A stretch of DNA of 64,000 bases, taken from assembly GCF_947305105.1 (NCBI RefSeq), contig NZ_CAMZCS010000006.1, positions 1 to 64,000 on the forward strand, written 5' to 3'. The notes below the pieces were generated by a model that made no database searches, was not told the origin of the DNA, and saw only the letters and a list, made by a program, of their open reading frames with translations. A program made the position numbers and the translations under genes. This DNA comes from an uncultured Fibrobacter sp. Lineage in GTDB: Bacteria; Fibrobacterota; Fibrobacteria; Fibrobacterales; Fibrobacteraceae. Of this stretch, positions 36,519 to 48,615 are shown in pieces (position 1 is the first letter of the stretch; each line of letters opens with the position of its first letter).

Positions 36519-37136
36519 TTATTTACCCAACCCCATCAACTCTTCATACTTGGAAAACAAATCTAGCACCACCTTGTATGACTGTCCGTACACCTCTTTT
36601 TCCACGTCTGTTTTTTTGTAAAGCGAAATTTCCTTACATTCCGATTCAGACATAATAAAAAATGCGCGAGAATCGTACAATTCTCCTGGACGACGGTGTT
36701 TCCATGACATCAGCGGGAAACTACCTTCTAGATTCAACAATTCGCGATATAGCGATTTATAAGCATCCGTTCCGCCGAGAACAACACTATCAAGCAGTAC
36801 CTCAGTTTCGACAAAAGAAGTATCTCTGACATCATCTTTAAGGTGTGTCCGCTCCATATATATTCTTAGAGAATCCCCGACAGGCGTAATAATTCGAACG
36901 AGTTCAAAACCTTCTACAGGGCCTTCCCCATACAAATGCCAGTTAGAAGAATCCCGCTCCATCCCAACCATAACAATAGAATTGGGGATGCAATAACTTG
37001 ATTCCATTTCCAATTCAACAGCCAAATATTCCTGACCTGAGTATATCTGCGATATTTTCTCATTATGACAGCCAAACAAAAAAAAGACCATCAGGGTCAA
37101 CAACTGAATCCGCATTCCTTTTATCAAACACTTCAT
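36519..37136 (-). CDS. Putative lipoprotein of unknown function
   Basis: 205 residues from the ATG at 37136. MRIQLLTLMVFFLFGC gives a lipobox with Cys at about residue 23. The open frame continues upstream, but that extension is not signal-like. The rest holds no motif I know. Operon partner of the 36030-36518 gene. Like the trio at 2.2-4.5 kb it encodes an exported protein and sits beside the same dispersed repeat. Confidence 0.65.
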   Translation of the reverse strand: MKCLIKGMRIQLLTLMVFFLFGCHNEKISQIYSGQEYLAVELEMESSYCIPNSIVMVGMERDSSNWHLYGEGPVEGFELVRIITPVGDSLRIYMERTHLKDDVRDTSFVETEVLLDSVVLGGTDAYKSLYRELLNLEGSFPLMSWKHRRPGELYDSRAFFIMSESECKEISLYKKTDVEKEVYGQSYKVVLDLFSKYEELMGLGK

Positions 37137-37223
37137 GAGCACCGGTCTACGCGGGAATCTGTAACATCTTGTCATAAATATATACAAAATCGTTTGAAAG
37201 CATACATTTGTATGCATTAAGAG

Positions 37224-37440
37224 CTACAGTTTGGCAATCTCTTTCATGGAAAGGCCGGATATTGCAGCAATCTTTTCAACAGGATCACCGTAATCACGCA
37301 TAGCCTTCGCCATTTCGCGTTCACGTTCGACATGGCGTTATGATCCCATTCCTTGTGGTACATTTTCTGGTATGCCTCGAATTCTTCTTTGCTGAAATTA
37401 GATACTTTCGAACTCTCTGTCAAATGTTCGAACAATTCCG
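37224..37440 (-). pseudogene. Decayed Rpn/PD-(D/E)XK transposase-type nuclease, C-terminal fragment
   Basis: One frame reads FEHLTESSKVSNFSKEEFEA and then YQKMYHKEWDHNAMSN. After a frameshift near 37340 a second frame reads EREMAKAMRDYGDPVEKIAA, ending ISGLSMKEIAKL and a stop. This matches the conserved C-terminus of Rpn-type nucleases (PDDEXK_2 transposase-like). The catalytic N-terminus is missing, so it is a remnant. Confidence 0.75.
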
Positions 37441-37466
37441 TTTAGAACGTCATTTAAAAACGTTTC
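37434..37466. repeat. Dispersed 33-bp repeat, copy 2
   Basis: One base different from 2194-2226. In one minus-strand frame it reads ETFLNDVLNGI, a plausible Rpn-type segment, so the repeat may derive from such genes. Confidence 0.8.
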
Positions 37467-37474
37467 TAGGAAAA

Positions 37475-38086
37475 CTATTTGATGTCAATTAAGTCAAAAT
37501 ACATCAAACGGGTGTGCAATGGTTTACTTGCCAGCAATTTTATGTTAACGCCTAGAGCTCTTGCCTCATTGATTTCTGAGCTATACAGAAACTTGAATTG
37601 ATTCTTCTGATAGTAATGGATGACACCGGGCTCATTAATTGCATCGACAATGATAAAACGGCATCCAGTCTTGTTTTCATCGCTACGGAACCAAGCTTTT
37701 ATAAAATCCATTACCGCAGAGCCAATGCCCTGCTTTGCAAAATCAGCATTCGTTCCCAATCGTCCAACTAAAACACCTGGGTAACGTCGAAGATTCTTTT
37801 CGCCATTTTCCGTGACGTATTCTATTTTGGCTTTGTCTTCCGGAGCGAGCTGCTTTATTCGAATGGAGTCATTTGAAATTGTAAAAGCCGCAACAATGCA
37901 ATCCGGTTTATCTTTTAGGCGAAAAACATAGGTTTTGCCGAGAAGTTTTTTGCCATATAAAAGAAAATCCTCGGTAAAGAATTCATCGAGATCCGAATTA
38001 CCGCATTTGAATGGTTTGCAGCTTTGTAAGAGTTCAGGCGTGAGCCTCGCGAACGAGCCGCGATTTAAAAAATAGGCAAGATTCAT
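37475..38086 (-). CDS. GNAT-family acetyltransferase, probable toxin of a toxin-antitoxin pair
   Basis: 203 residues. The acetyl-CoA loop reads VLVGRLGTNADFAKQGIGSAVM (residues about 103-124), the classic RLGVxxxxQGxGxG of GNAT enzymes. Closest in layout are TacT/AtaT-like toxins that acetylate charged tRNA: N-terminal FKCGNSDLDEFF and C-terminal HYYQKNQFKFL are typical of that group. A 51-residue gene ends 2 nt before its ATG and is the likely antitoxin. It lies in the accessory islet. Confidence 0.85.
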   Translation of the reverse strand: MNLAYFLNRGSFARLTPELLQSCKPFKCGNSDLDEFFTEDFLLYGKKLLGKTYVFRLKDKPDCIVAAFTISNDSIRIKQLAPEDKAKIEYVTENGEKNLRRYPGVLVGRLGTNADFAKQGIGSAVMDFIKAWFRSDENKTGCRFIIVDAINEPGVIHYYQKNQFKFLYSSEINEARALGVNIKLLASKPLHTRLMYFDLIDIK

Positions 38087-38088
38087 GC

Positions 38089-38244
38089 CTAGAAACCTTG
38101 CTCACGAAGGAAATTCCTGACCAACAGAATTTTTTCGCCATAATCCTGTTTTTGGTCGTTTTTCTCAGCAAAATCAGCCTCCTTGAGAAAACGCTCAGCG
38201 TCTTCCCCCTGAAGGGTCGGTATAGATCTTATTGCTACGGCCAT
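38089..38244 (-). CDS. Small antitoxin-like protein paired with the GNAT gene
   Basis: 51 residues, starting MAVAIRSIPTLQGEDAERFL, acidic in the middle (KEADFAEKNDQKQD) and ending NFLREQGF. AGGAA lies about 7 nt before the ATG. The stop is 2 nt before the acetyltransferase start. The antitoxin-first order, size and tight spacing are those of GNAT toxin-antitoxin modules, although it lacks an obvious ribbon-helix-helix signature. I know no family name for certain. Confidence 0.72.
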   Translation of the reverse strand: MAVAIRSIPTLQGEDAERFLKEADFAEKNDQKQDYGEKILLVRNFLREQGF

Positions 38245-38368
38245 AGAATTGTTCCTCTATTTACAAAATACGTTTTTGAGTTGCTGTTGTCAATCAATAT
38301 TTCAAACACGGACAATATAAACCGGCAAAAAGCGCAAGTCAAGACAAAATAATTTTGCAAAAAAAGAT

Positions 38369-38393
38369 GGACAAAAATTCCGTTTTGAACGTC
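38369..38393. repeat. Dispersed repeat, truncated copy 3
   Basis: Shares GGACAAAAATTCC and part of the following core with 2187-2226, then diverges. It marks the right edge of the islet. The remainder of 38245-38586 is AT-rich promoter DNA with nothing else recognised, apart from TATATTTG at 38551-38558, a candidate -7 box for the next gene. Confidence 0.65.
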
Positions 38394-38586
38394 TAAAAAA
38401 GCAAGGAATGAGGAAAAAACACAGCCTTAAAAATTCATCCATACACCTTGAATGCCTGACGACGCGGCTTTTACTCTTCTTTCCCCCAAATAAGCATGAT
38501 CCCCATCATGCGATAATGCACGTCCTATTTGAACATCTCCCCGCAATTTCTATATTTGTCCGACAAATCTCCCCCAGCCGGAACAG

Positions 38587-39666
38587 ATGATTACAAGACT
38601 TATCGACCGTAACTTTGCCAACATGAGGTTGGACCGTTTCCTTCGCAAGGCCTTCCCGGAGGAATCCCTTTCTGTATTTTTCGCCGTCATCCGTAAAAAG
38701 AAAGTCCGTGTCAACGGGGTTATCGGCAAGGCAAACCAGATGCTCTCCGAAGGGGACGTCGTCTGCATTTATGAAAATTTCAAATCGGTGAATAGTTCAG
38801 ACGAGAAACAAGGCTCGGGGCTCGAGGCTTCAAGCACCAAGTCCGAGGCTCAAGATTCGGACAACAAGTGGGGTGCATCGAAAACGGGGTTTGCAAAAAG
38901 CAAGTCCACCTGGGGCAAGGACTCCTCCGTCGGAAAACAAGCACGATGGGGCGCACGCGAGCTCGATATCGTCATCCAGACCGAAGACTATGTCATCGTG
39001 AACAAGCCCTCGGGACTCGCGAGCCAACCCGGCAGCGGCACCCGCCCGGGCGAAAGCCTCGTAGAATATCTTTGGGAATGGGGTAAAAGCGAAGGCCTCG
39101 ACTTCAAGCCCACCATCGCACACCGTCTGGACCAGGAAACGTCCGGCATGCTCATCGCAGCCCTCCACGGCGACACGCTCCGCGACTTCACGCGCATGAT
39201 TCGCGAACACGAAGTGGAAAAGTTCTACTTCGCGCTCGTCAAAGGCAACCTGAAAAAAGAAAAAGGCACCATTGACGAAAGCCTCACCCGCACCGACGCG
39301 GCCAAGGGATCCAAGATGAAGGTCGGCGAGACCGGCAAAGACGCGCAGAAGGCCATCACGCACTACCGTGTCAAGCAGCACTACGAAGGCTACGACCTCG
39401 TAAAAATCAAGCTCGAGACCGGACGCATGCACCAAATCCGCGCCCACTTCGCAAGCATCGGCCACCCGCTCCTGGGCGACACCCGCTACGGCGATTTCGC
39501 GCTCAACCGCGAGGCAAAGAAAACGCTCGGGCTGCACAGGCTCTTCTTGCACAGTTGCCGCCTAGAATTCGTGTGGCAGGGCGAGCGCAAGGTCTTCGAC
39601 TGCCCGCTCCCGAAGGAATTGCAAAGTGTCATCAAGCAACTGAAGCCCATCAAGATGGATCGGTAA
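38587..39666 (+). CDS. RluA-family 23S rRNA/tRNA pseudouridine synthase with an extended linker
   Basis: 359 residues. An N-terminal S4-type RNA-binding domain (MRLDRFLRKAFPEESLS, VRVNGVIGKANQML) is joined to the catalytic domain, with the active-site Asp at about residue 182 in HRLDQETSG and the later GRMHQIRAHFASIGHPLLGD. The two domains are separated by an unusual 55-residue Ser/Lys/Glu-rich, low-complexity linker (about 65-120). Which uridines it modifies (RluC or RluD type) cannot be told. A TATATTTG box lies 28 nt before the ATG. Confidence 0.9.
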   Translation: MITRLIDRNFANMRLDRFLRKAFPEESLSVFFAVIRKKKVRVNGVIGKANQMLSEGDVVCIYENFKSVNSSDEKQGSGLEASSTKSEAQDSDNKWGASKTGFAKSKSTWGKDSSVGKQARWGARELDIVIQTEDYVIVNKPSGLASQPGSGTRPGESLVEYLWEWGKSEGLDFKPTIAHRLDQETSGMLIAALHGDTLRDFTRMIREHEVEKFYFALVKGNLKKEKGTIDESLTRTDAAKGSKMKVGETGKDAQKAITHYRVKQHYEGYDLVKIKLETGRMHQIRAHFASIGHPLLGDTRYGDFALNREAKKTLGLHRLFLHSCRLEFVWQGERKVFDCPLPKELQSVIKQLKPIKMDR

Positions 39667-39670
39667 AAAG

Positions 39671-42353
39671 ATGACCTTGAAAAAATTCATCGTCTTTTTC
39701 GCCCATCGAAGAAAGGCCAGGAATGATTCGCGTTCCGGCATCGGACACCAAAGTCAATCTTGCCGAAAAGATGGATATCACGCTAACCTACGAATTCCTT
39801 ATCGGGATTCACGAGGTCACCTGCGGAGAATACGGGGACCTGAGCTGCGCTGGCGACAGCCTCCCCGTCGCCAACATCACCTTCTTTGATGCGGTCCTGT
39901 TCGCAAACGCAAAAAGCAAAGCTGAATCGCTGGACACGGTCTACACCTACACCAAGGCCACCTTCGATTCCCAAAATCACTGCACCTACCTTGAAAATTT
40001 CGCGACGAACTACGACAAACTGGGCTACCGCCTGCCGACAGAAGCCGAATGGGTCAAGGCGGCCGCCTCGGACTGGGATGCAGCAAACAGCTGGAACAGC
40101 GGGAACTCAGGGAACGTCCCTCACAACGTATGCTTTCTCAAAGCAGACAACTCGAAATTCTGCGATTTCGCGGGGAACGTGATGGAATGGGAGAACGACT
40201 GGCTCGGCCCCACAGCAGAGACCCCTTACAGCAACTTTATCGGAGCGGCCCAGCCGAACGGCATCGGTGAGAGGATTGTCAAGGGAGGCAGCTTCGCAAA
40301 CGACATTCAGTCCATCAACCTGTATTCGCGCGGAGATGTCTACACAGTCACCTCATCGACCCGAGCAGACTATGTCGGATTCCGCCTCGCACTTGGAATT
40401 ATTCCGAACCCACAGACCATCAGCAATTCGGCCCAGCAGGGCGGGCAAACCATAACCAATCTCGCCAATTCAGACATCATCCGCAACATCACCGGCACTT
40501 ACGCAGCCAAGCTTGCCTTCCGCAACGACATTTCGGGCAACCTTGTTTTCATCAACTATTCCGACATTACCTTGTCCATGGTCGAAATCTAGGACACGCT
40601 GAATGTGTACCGCCCGGACATTTCCCCCGACGGGAAATGGGTCGCCTTCTGCACAGGCATGGAGGGCGTGGGTGGAACCTCTTCCCTATACGTGCGCAAG
40701 CTCGATGCCACCGGCAGCGGTCTTGTCAAACTCAATGTCGAAAGTGCGACCATCCCCCGCTGGAGTGTCACCGCAAGCGGGGACACCGTCATCACCTATG
40801 TAACCGATGCCGGGAACAACAAGGAAACGGCCGACTGGCAACAATCAAGCACTTGGCAAGTAGCCTTTGCAGGCGGGGCCTTCGGCATACCCCAAAAATT
40901 ATTTGACGGTTCTTACCACGGCGGCATCAGCGCAGACGGAAGCATCGCTGTATCGGGTTCCAAACTCCTCCGCGCACGCACCGCCGCACCATCAAGCAAC
41001 GTCTACGCCGCAGACGCGACGGACAACATCTGGTACAACGGAGAACAAGCCTGCAACGTTTCCCTCGTCAACGACAGCACGAATCGCGTTGCATTCCTCG
41101 ACTTTGGCGGGAACACGGGTAAGGAATTTGTCGGGACACCCTATGCCACACACCAGCGCATCCTCATTGCCAACAAGAGCGGGCAACTCATCCAGTCGAT
41201 AGGCTCTCCCGCCGGTTACACGTTCGACCACACCGAATGGGCAACCGACGGCATAACGTCGAACATCGTGGCAACGCTTACAAACGTGGACGGAGAACAC
41301 CAGAAAATCGTTCTCGTGAACGTCGCAAATTCGAGCATTACCGAACTCATCCAGGGCGAAGAAATTTGGCACCCCTGCCTATGGGTAAGCCCCGCCACAA
41401 TCAAGCCACCCCACCCCGACTCCACCAAGTTCCCCATCGTCCTCGATCCCGACAGTGCGGGAGTCTACTTCGTCGCAGGCGGCACCGAGATTGCCGTAAA
41501 ATGGCGCTACAAGATGGAACTCCTGTGGAAATACCGCGACACTTCAAATACGGTGATACTCGGTTCCTCGCGAGCCCTGCACGGAGTCATTCCCAACCAA
41601 CTGACAGACGTGACCAAGGCTCCCAACCAGGCCAATGTGACCATGGCCCTCAACCTGGCCAATTCCAACAACACGCTGTTCTGCACGAAATTCATCCTGA
41701 ACAACTACATCTTGCCGCACATGAAGAACCTAAAATACATCATCATGTCGATTGACATAGACCGCGGATTCAACACAGCGGCACAGAGTTTCTTTGAAGT
41801 TCTCAGGAACACCATTCCCGGCTACGTCTACGACGAGAACCACAATTTCTGGAAAGACGGTGTTCCTGAACAACTCCCCCAGCTGACATACGCATCCTTA
41901 GGCTACTACAAGTTCGAATCTTACAGGGAAACGCTCGGTTTCGAACCCCTAGAATCTAATGGCTGGGGCGAAGCCAAGGTCTGGACCGACAGCATGTGGG
42001 TATCCAAGAGGCGCGACCTCTACGACGCAAATCTCGTTCTGCTGAAAGAAATCCTGGCCGAGACCCAGAAGCACGACATCCGCGTCATAGGGATTATCTT
42101 CCCGCAGAATCCCCTGTATGCATCCACGGGATCGTTCTCGTTCCACGGGATCCAACGCAGCATTGCCCCCACCCTCATCCAGGAACTTGCGGACCTGAGC
42201 AAGACCTACCCGAACTTCACTTTGATGGACGAAAACAAGATGGGCGATCACGATTACACGGACGGCATGGCCTACGACAACAACCACCTTTCGGTTGATG
42301 GAGCCATCCAGATGACACTCCGCATCAGATCAGTTCTCGCATCAATGCCCTAA
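39671..42353 (+). pseudogene. TIGR02171-type Fibrobacter paralogous surface protein, broken
   Basis: The frame from 39723 encodes an SUMF1/formylglycine-generating-enzyme-like domain (GYRLPTEAEWVKAA, FAGNVMEWENDW, IVKGGSFAND, VGFRLAL). It stops at an in-frame TAG (40590-40592), and the same frame continues at once with DTLNVYRPDISPDGKWVAFC and about 570 more residues: propeller-like repeats and a C-terminal SGNH-like part (VILGSSRALHG). The N-terminus is also damaged: MTLKKFIVFFA, the start of a signal peptide, is in another frame, and the rest of the signal is missing. Order and combined length (about 900 residues) match the F. succinogenes paralogous family TIGR02171 as I recall it. Function unknown. 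Confidence 0.8.
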
Positions 42354-42501
42354 AATAGGCCCGGCACTTCATTTACGATTTTTGTAAAACACTTTTCTAT
42401 TCTGGAAAGAAAATGTAAAAGAATTGCCTTTTTTGGCTAAAATTACCCAAAAAATTTCAAATTTTACCTCTTCCCAAGAGCCTTTTCAATTATTAAATTT
42501 T

Positions 42502-42668
42502 GGTTCCGATGAGAATATCGGAATCCATTAAGGCCCCCATAAGCGCAGCCGTTGCAACCCTCCAGCAACGGGACATGGCGACTCTCCACGGGCATCTGAT
42601 TTTCGGTTCTGTCTTTAAATTTTTCAATCGTTTGGCAAAAGCTTCTGGCTTTTGCCTTTATTTTTATT
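42502..42668 (+). promoter_or_regulatory. Structured leader with intrinsic terminator before carA
   Basis: Two hairpins, GGTTCCGAT/ATCGGAATCC (42502-42526) and CCGTTGC/GCAACGG (42549-42571, CCCTCC in the loop), precede a 9-bp GGCAAAAGC/GCTTTTGCC stem (42634-42656) followed by TTTATTTTTATT. The terminator ends 28 nt before the carA ATG, which fits transcription attenuation. The rest of the 343-nt gap is AT-rich without further signal. Confidence 0.6.
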
Positions 42669-42696
42669 CGGATTTTCATTACATAGCGAGCAAAAC

Positions 42697-45505
<2,809 letters not shown>

Positions 45506-45524
45506 CAGAAAAACAACCAAACAG

Positions 45525-45556
45525 AAAAAGTCCTGGCTCTCCCGCCGGGACTTTTT
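45525..45556. terminator. Bidirectional terminator between pyrG and feoB
   Basis: AAAAAGTCCTGGC (45525-45537) pairs with GCCGGGACTTTTT (45544-45556), 13 bp with one G-U. The T-runs on both sides serve both convergent operons. Confidence 0.92.
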
Positions 45557-45573
45557 AAATATGCAGAAAAAAC

Positions 45574-47901
45574 TTAATCGAACACTTTCTTTTTGCGCTG
45601 GTCACGGCCAATCAGCACGAGGCTCACGACCACGCCGGCGAGGAGAGCAACCGAAGTCACGATCCATGCAGTAGAATGCCCGCAAGTCACCTGGAAGAAC
45701 AGCACCGAAAGGCTCCAGCCGATGATTGTCTGGAACACCATCATGAGCGTTCCGTAAAAACGCCCGAGTTCGCGGAAGGCAGTCCCCATGGCGGCAAGGC
45801 ACGGCACATAAAGCAATATGAACAGCAGGTAGGCCAGCACCTGGAAGTTTCCAAGGTTGAAATGAGCCTGCATCGTCTTGTATGCGCCTTCGTTTCCAGC
45901 ACCTTCGCTTTCTTTAATCGCCTTTTTGACACCCAACGGATTCGCGATGGACGTAAAGACTTCCACCAAGTTCGCCGGGACACTCACAAGGGCTTCCTTC
46001 ACCGTCGATTTGAGGCTAAATGACGACTCAGGTCCCTGAGCCTGCCGAAGGGCCTCGTTCTCGGCTGGAGCTGCGTCGACCTCCCCCTCGCCGCCCGTGC
46101 CCTCAATGGCGTACAGCGAATTAAGCGTACCGACAATTGCCTCCTTTGCAAATAGCCCCGTAAAGAGCGCCACCGAAGCAGGCCAGTTATCACGTTCGAC
46201 ACCGAAGGGTTCGAACACCGGCGTAATCACCGTACCCACGGCACTCAACACCGACTTTTCGTTGTTGTCGTTACCGAAGCTCCCGTCAATGCCGACGGAG
46301 CCCATAAAGCCAAGCACAGTCACCATGATGAGCACGACCTTGCCCGCACGGAAAACGAATTCCTTGAGGCGGAGCCATGCGTGACGGAAAAGATTGCGCA
46401 CTTTGGGCAAATGGTAAGGTGGCAGCTCCATGATGAATGTCGATTCCTTGCCCATGAAAATCGTATGGCGCAAGAGCAGGCCGTAAATCAACGCAATCAC
46501 GATACCTGTCAGATAAATCCCGAACACAAGCGTCCCTGCACTTTCGCCGAAAAACGCCGCGCCAAACAGCGCATACACCGGAAGGCGTGCGCCACAGCTC
46601 ATGAACGGGACCAAGAACAAGGTCAAAAAGCGTTCGCGTTTGTTTTCGAGCGTGCGCGTGCCCATGAGCGCCGGCACCGAGCAGCCAAAGCCCACAATCA
46701 TCGGCACAAAGGCCTTACCTGGGAGCCCAAGAAATCGCATAAAGCGATCCGCCACAAACGCTGCACGCGACATGTAGCCGGAATCTTCGAGGAACGAAAG
46801 GCAAAGGAACATGAAGAAGATGACCGGAATGAACGTCGACACCGTCTGGATACCCGTACCGATGCCGTTCGCCAACAGCGCCACGACAACGCCCGGCGCG
46901 CCAATCTTCGTCAGAAGTTCCGTCATGCCGTCCACGAAAATTCCGCCGAACAGAATGTCGAAGAAATCGATGAACGCGCTGCCGACCTTCACCGCAAACC
47001 AGAACACCAGATACATGGCGATAAGGAATAGCGGTATTCCCAAGATACGGTTCAGGAAGAGCTTGTCGAGTTTGTCGGTTCGCGTGCGCTTGTTGGTGTT
47101 GTCGCGAATCACCGCCTTTGCGATGTCGCGGGCGTAGGAGTAGCGGGAATCGGCTAACGCAAATTCCACCTCTTCGCCCAAGTCTTCCTCAATCTTGTCG
47201 TGTGGAATTTCGACACCGAGTTCGTCGGCAAGTTCCAGCACTCGACCGCTATGTTCCAGGTACTGCACCGCCGTCCAGCGCGGGCTTGCGCCGAGCTTGT
47301 CGGCCACGGGCTTGAGCGGCACCGAGATCTCTTCAATCAGCTTTTCAAGGACTTCGGAATGCTTGACCGCCTTCGGGAGCGGCAATTCGCGGCTATTGTG
47401 CAGCAACTTATGCAAGTCGTTCACGAAGCCTTCGCAACTCTTGGGCGACACCGCCGTGAGGCCAATCGCCGTCACGCCGAGGATTTCTTCGAGCTTATGC
47501 AGGTCCACATGGATACCGCGACTCGCCGCAATGTCCATCATGTTCACCGCCAAGACCATCGGCACGCCCTTTTCCATCAGCTGGCTCGTGAGGAACAAGT
47601 TGCGTTCCAGATTCGTCGCATCCAAAATGTTCACGACTAGGTCCGCCTCGCCCTTGAGCAGGTAATCGAGAGCGGCGCGTTCATCTTCGGAGTTCGCGAA
47701 AAGCGCATAGATGCCTGGCAAGTCCACCACGCGAATCGTGTGGTTGTCGAGTTTGAACTGGCCTTCTTTCTTTTCAACAGTTACGCCCGGCCAGTTGCCC
47801 ACAATCTGGTTCGAGCCGGTGAGCGAGTTGAACAACGCAGTCTTACCGCAGTTCGGGTTGCCCGCAATCGCAATCGTGAAAATCTCTTTCTCGATTGGCA
47901 T
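45574..47901 (-). CDS. feoB: Ferrous iron transporter FeoB
   Basis: 775 residues. FeoB imports Fe(II) across the inner membrane. The N-terminal G domain has GNPNCGKT (residues 15-22), NWPGVTVEKKEG, DLPGIYAL and VNMMD. About eight to ten membrane helices follow, with the Gate motifs FVPMIVGFGCSVPALMGTRT and FMSCGARLPVYALF. A REP-like palindrome is translated in frame at about residues 616-623 (LRQAQGP) in a variable loop. The ATG overlaps the feoA stop (TGATG). It is the last gene of dtxR-feoA-feoB. Confidence 0.97.
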   Translation of the reverse strand: MPIEKEIFTIAIAGNPNCGKTALFNSLTGSNQIVGNWPGVTVEKKEGQFKLDNHTIRVVDLPGIYALFANSEDERAALDYLLKGEADLVVNILDATNLERNLFLTSQLMEKGVPMVLAVNMMDIAASRGIHVDLHKLEEILGVTAIGLTAVSPKSCEGFVNDLHKLLHNSRELPLPKAVKHSEVLEKLIEEISVPLKPVADKLGASPRWTAVQYLEHSGRVLELADELGVEIPHDKIEEDLGEEVEFALADSRYSYARDIAKAVIRDNTNKRTRTDKLDKLFLNRILGIPLFLIAMYLVFWFAVKVGSAFIDFFDILFGGIFVDGMTELLTKIGAPGVVVALLANGIGTGIQTVSTFIPVIFFMFLCLSFLEDSGYMSRAAFVADRFMRFLGLPGKAFVPMIVGFGCSVPALMGTRTLENKRERFLTLFLVPFMSCGARLPVYALFGAAFFGESAGTLVFGIYLTGIVIALIYGLLLRHTIFMGKESTFIMELPPYHLPKVRNLFRHAWLRLKEFVFRAGKVVLIMVTVLGFMGSVGIDGSFGNDNNEKSVLSAVGTVITPVFEPFGVERDNWPASVALFTGLFAKEAIVGTLNSLYAIEGTGGEGEVDAAPAENEALRQAQGPESSFSLKSTVKEALVSVPANLVEVFTSIANPLGVKKAIKESEGAGNEGAYKTMQAHFNLGNFQVLAYLLFILLYVPCLAAMGTAFRELGRFYGTLMMVFQTIIGWSLSVLFFQVTCGHSTAWIVTSVALLAGVVVSLVLIGRDQRKKKVFD
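46031..46054. repeat. REP-like palindrome, type A, inside feoB
   Basis: 24-nt element starting GGTCCCTGAG and ending GAAGGGCC. Closely related copies lie at 53473-53496 and 61552-61575 (opposite strand). It encodes LRQAQGP in FeoB. Confidence 0.88.
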
Positions 47902-48140
47902 CAGACTCTCCTCAGCTTAAGCACATTGGCTTCTTGTTTGCGGAGCGAAAGCCTATACGAAAGCACGCTGACCTCAACCGGGTCGCCGAGCGGGGCCACC
48001 TGCAAAACCTGCAACACCACACCACGCACAAGCCCCATCGACAAAAGTTTGGACTTGTACTGAGAATCACCCGTGTTGTATCCAATAATTTCGGCCTTGT
48101 CGCCTTTTTTAAGTTCCGAAAACTTCGGTTCGATATTCAT
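47901..48140 (-). CDS. feoA: FeoA, SH3-like partner of FeoB
   Basis: 79 residues, with LKKGDKAEIIGYNTGD, LLSMGLVRGVVLQVLQVAPLGDP and SLRKQEANVL, the FeoA SH3-like domain that supports FeoB-dependent Fe(II) uptake at the cytoplasmic face. It is coupled to feoB by a 1-nt overlap and sits 11 nt after dtxR. Confidence 0.95.
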   Translation of the reverse strand: MNIEPKFSELKKGDKAEIIGYNTGDSQYKSKLLSMGLVRGVVLQVLQVAPLGDPVEVSVLSYRLSLRKQEANVLKLRRV

Positions 48141-48151
48141 ACACCAACGAT

Positions 48152-48577
48152 TTATTTTTTCGTAGATTTAGCGGTCTTCGACTTTTTCGCAGACGTTCCC
48201 ACTTCTGCAGGATTCACAAATTCTTCGATTTTTTCAAGCGTCTCCGCCGAAAGAATGTGCTCCATGCAGCAGGCGTCCTTGTCGGCAATCGCCTCGGACA
48301 CACCGAGCTTGATCAGGAACCCCTTCAACAGAATATGACGGTTCAGAATCTGAGATGCGACGAGCGCACCTTCCGAAGTGAGTTCGACACCACTGTAAGG
48401 CTCCTGCGTCACAAGGCCCAGTTTCTTGAGTTCAATCACCGCCTTGGCAACCGACGGCATCTTGACCTTGAGCGCAGCCGCAATGTCGCGGACACGGGCA
48501 ATCCCGTTCGCAAGGCGCAGCATGTGCACCATTTCCAAGTAGTCTTCGAGGCTCTGGCTTAACTTTACTTGTTCCAT
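48152..48577 (-). CDS. DtxR/MntR-family metal-dependent transcriptional regulator
   Basis: 141 residues from the ATG at 48577 (MEQVKLSQSLEDYLEMVHML), chosen because GGAG lies about 8 nt upstream; the longer frame does not match the family. A winged helix (VRDIAAALKVKMPSVAKAVIELKKLGLV) is followed by the dimerisation/metal domain with HILLKGFLIKLGV and CCMEHILSAET, whose Cys, Glu and His are typical metal ligands. A short Lys-rich tail replaces the SH3 domain of longer DtxR proteins. Heading feoA-feoB, it is most likely the Fe(II)-dependent repressor of this operon. Confidence 0.92.
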   Translation of the reverse strand: MEQVKLSQSLEDYLEMVHMLRLANGIARVRDIAAALKVKMPSVAKAVIELKKLGLVTQEPYSGVELTSEGALVASQILNRHILLKGFLIKLGVSEAIADKDACCMEHILSAETLEKIEEFVNPAEVGTSAKKSKTAKSTKK

Positions 48578-48615
48578 AGGACGGCTCCGATTAGTCGAAA
48601 AACACACCTTGTTTA

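Noticed and set aside
40590-40592. TAG as programmed readthrough or recoding
   Set aside because: The 5' end of the same gene is also frameshifted and has lost its signal peptide, so decay explains both lesions more simply.
42480-42696. PyrR-binding element or a known riboswitch before carA
   Set aside because: The conserved PyrR loop sequence is missing, and the hairpins match no riboswitch class I can recall. It is reported only as an unclassified leader.
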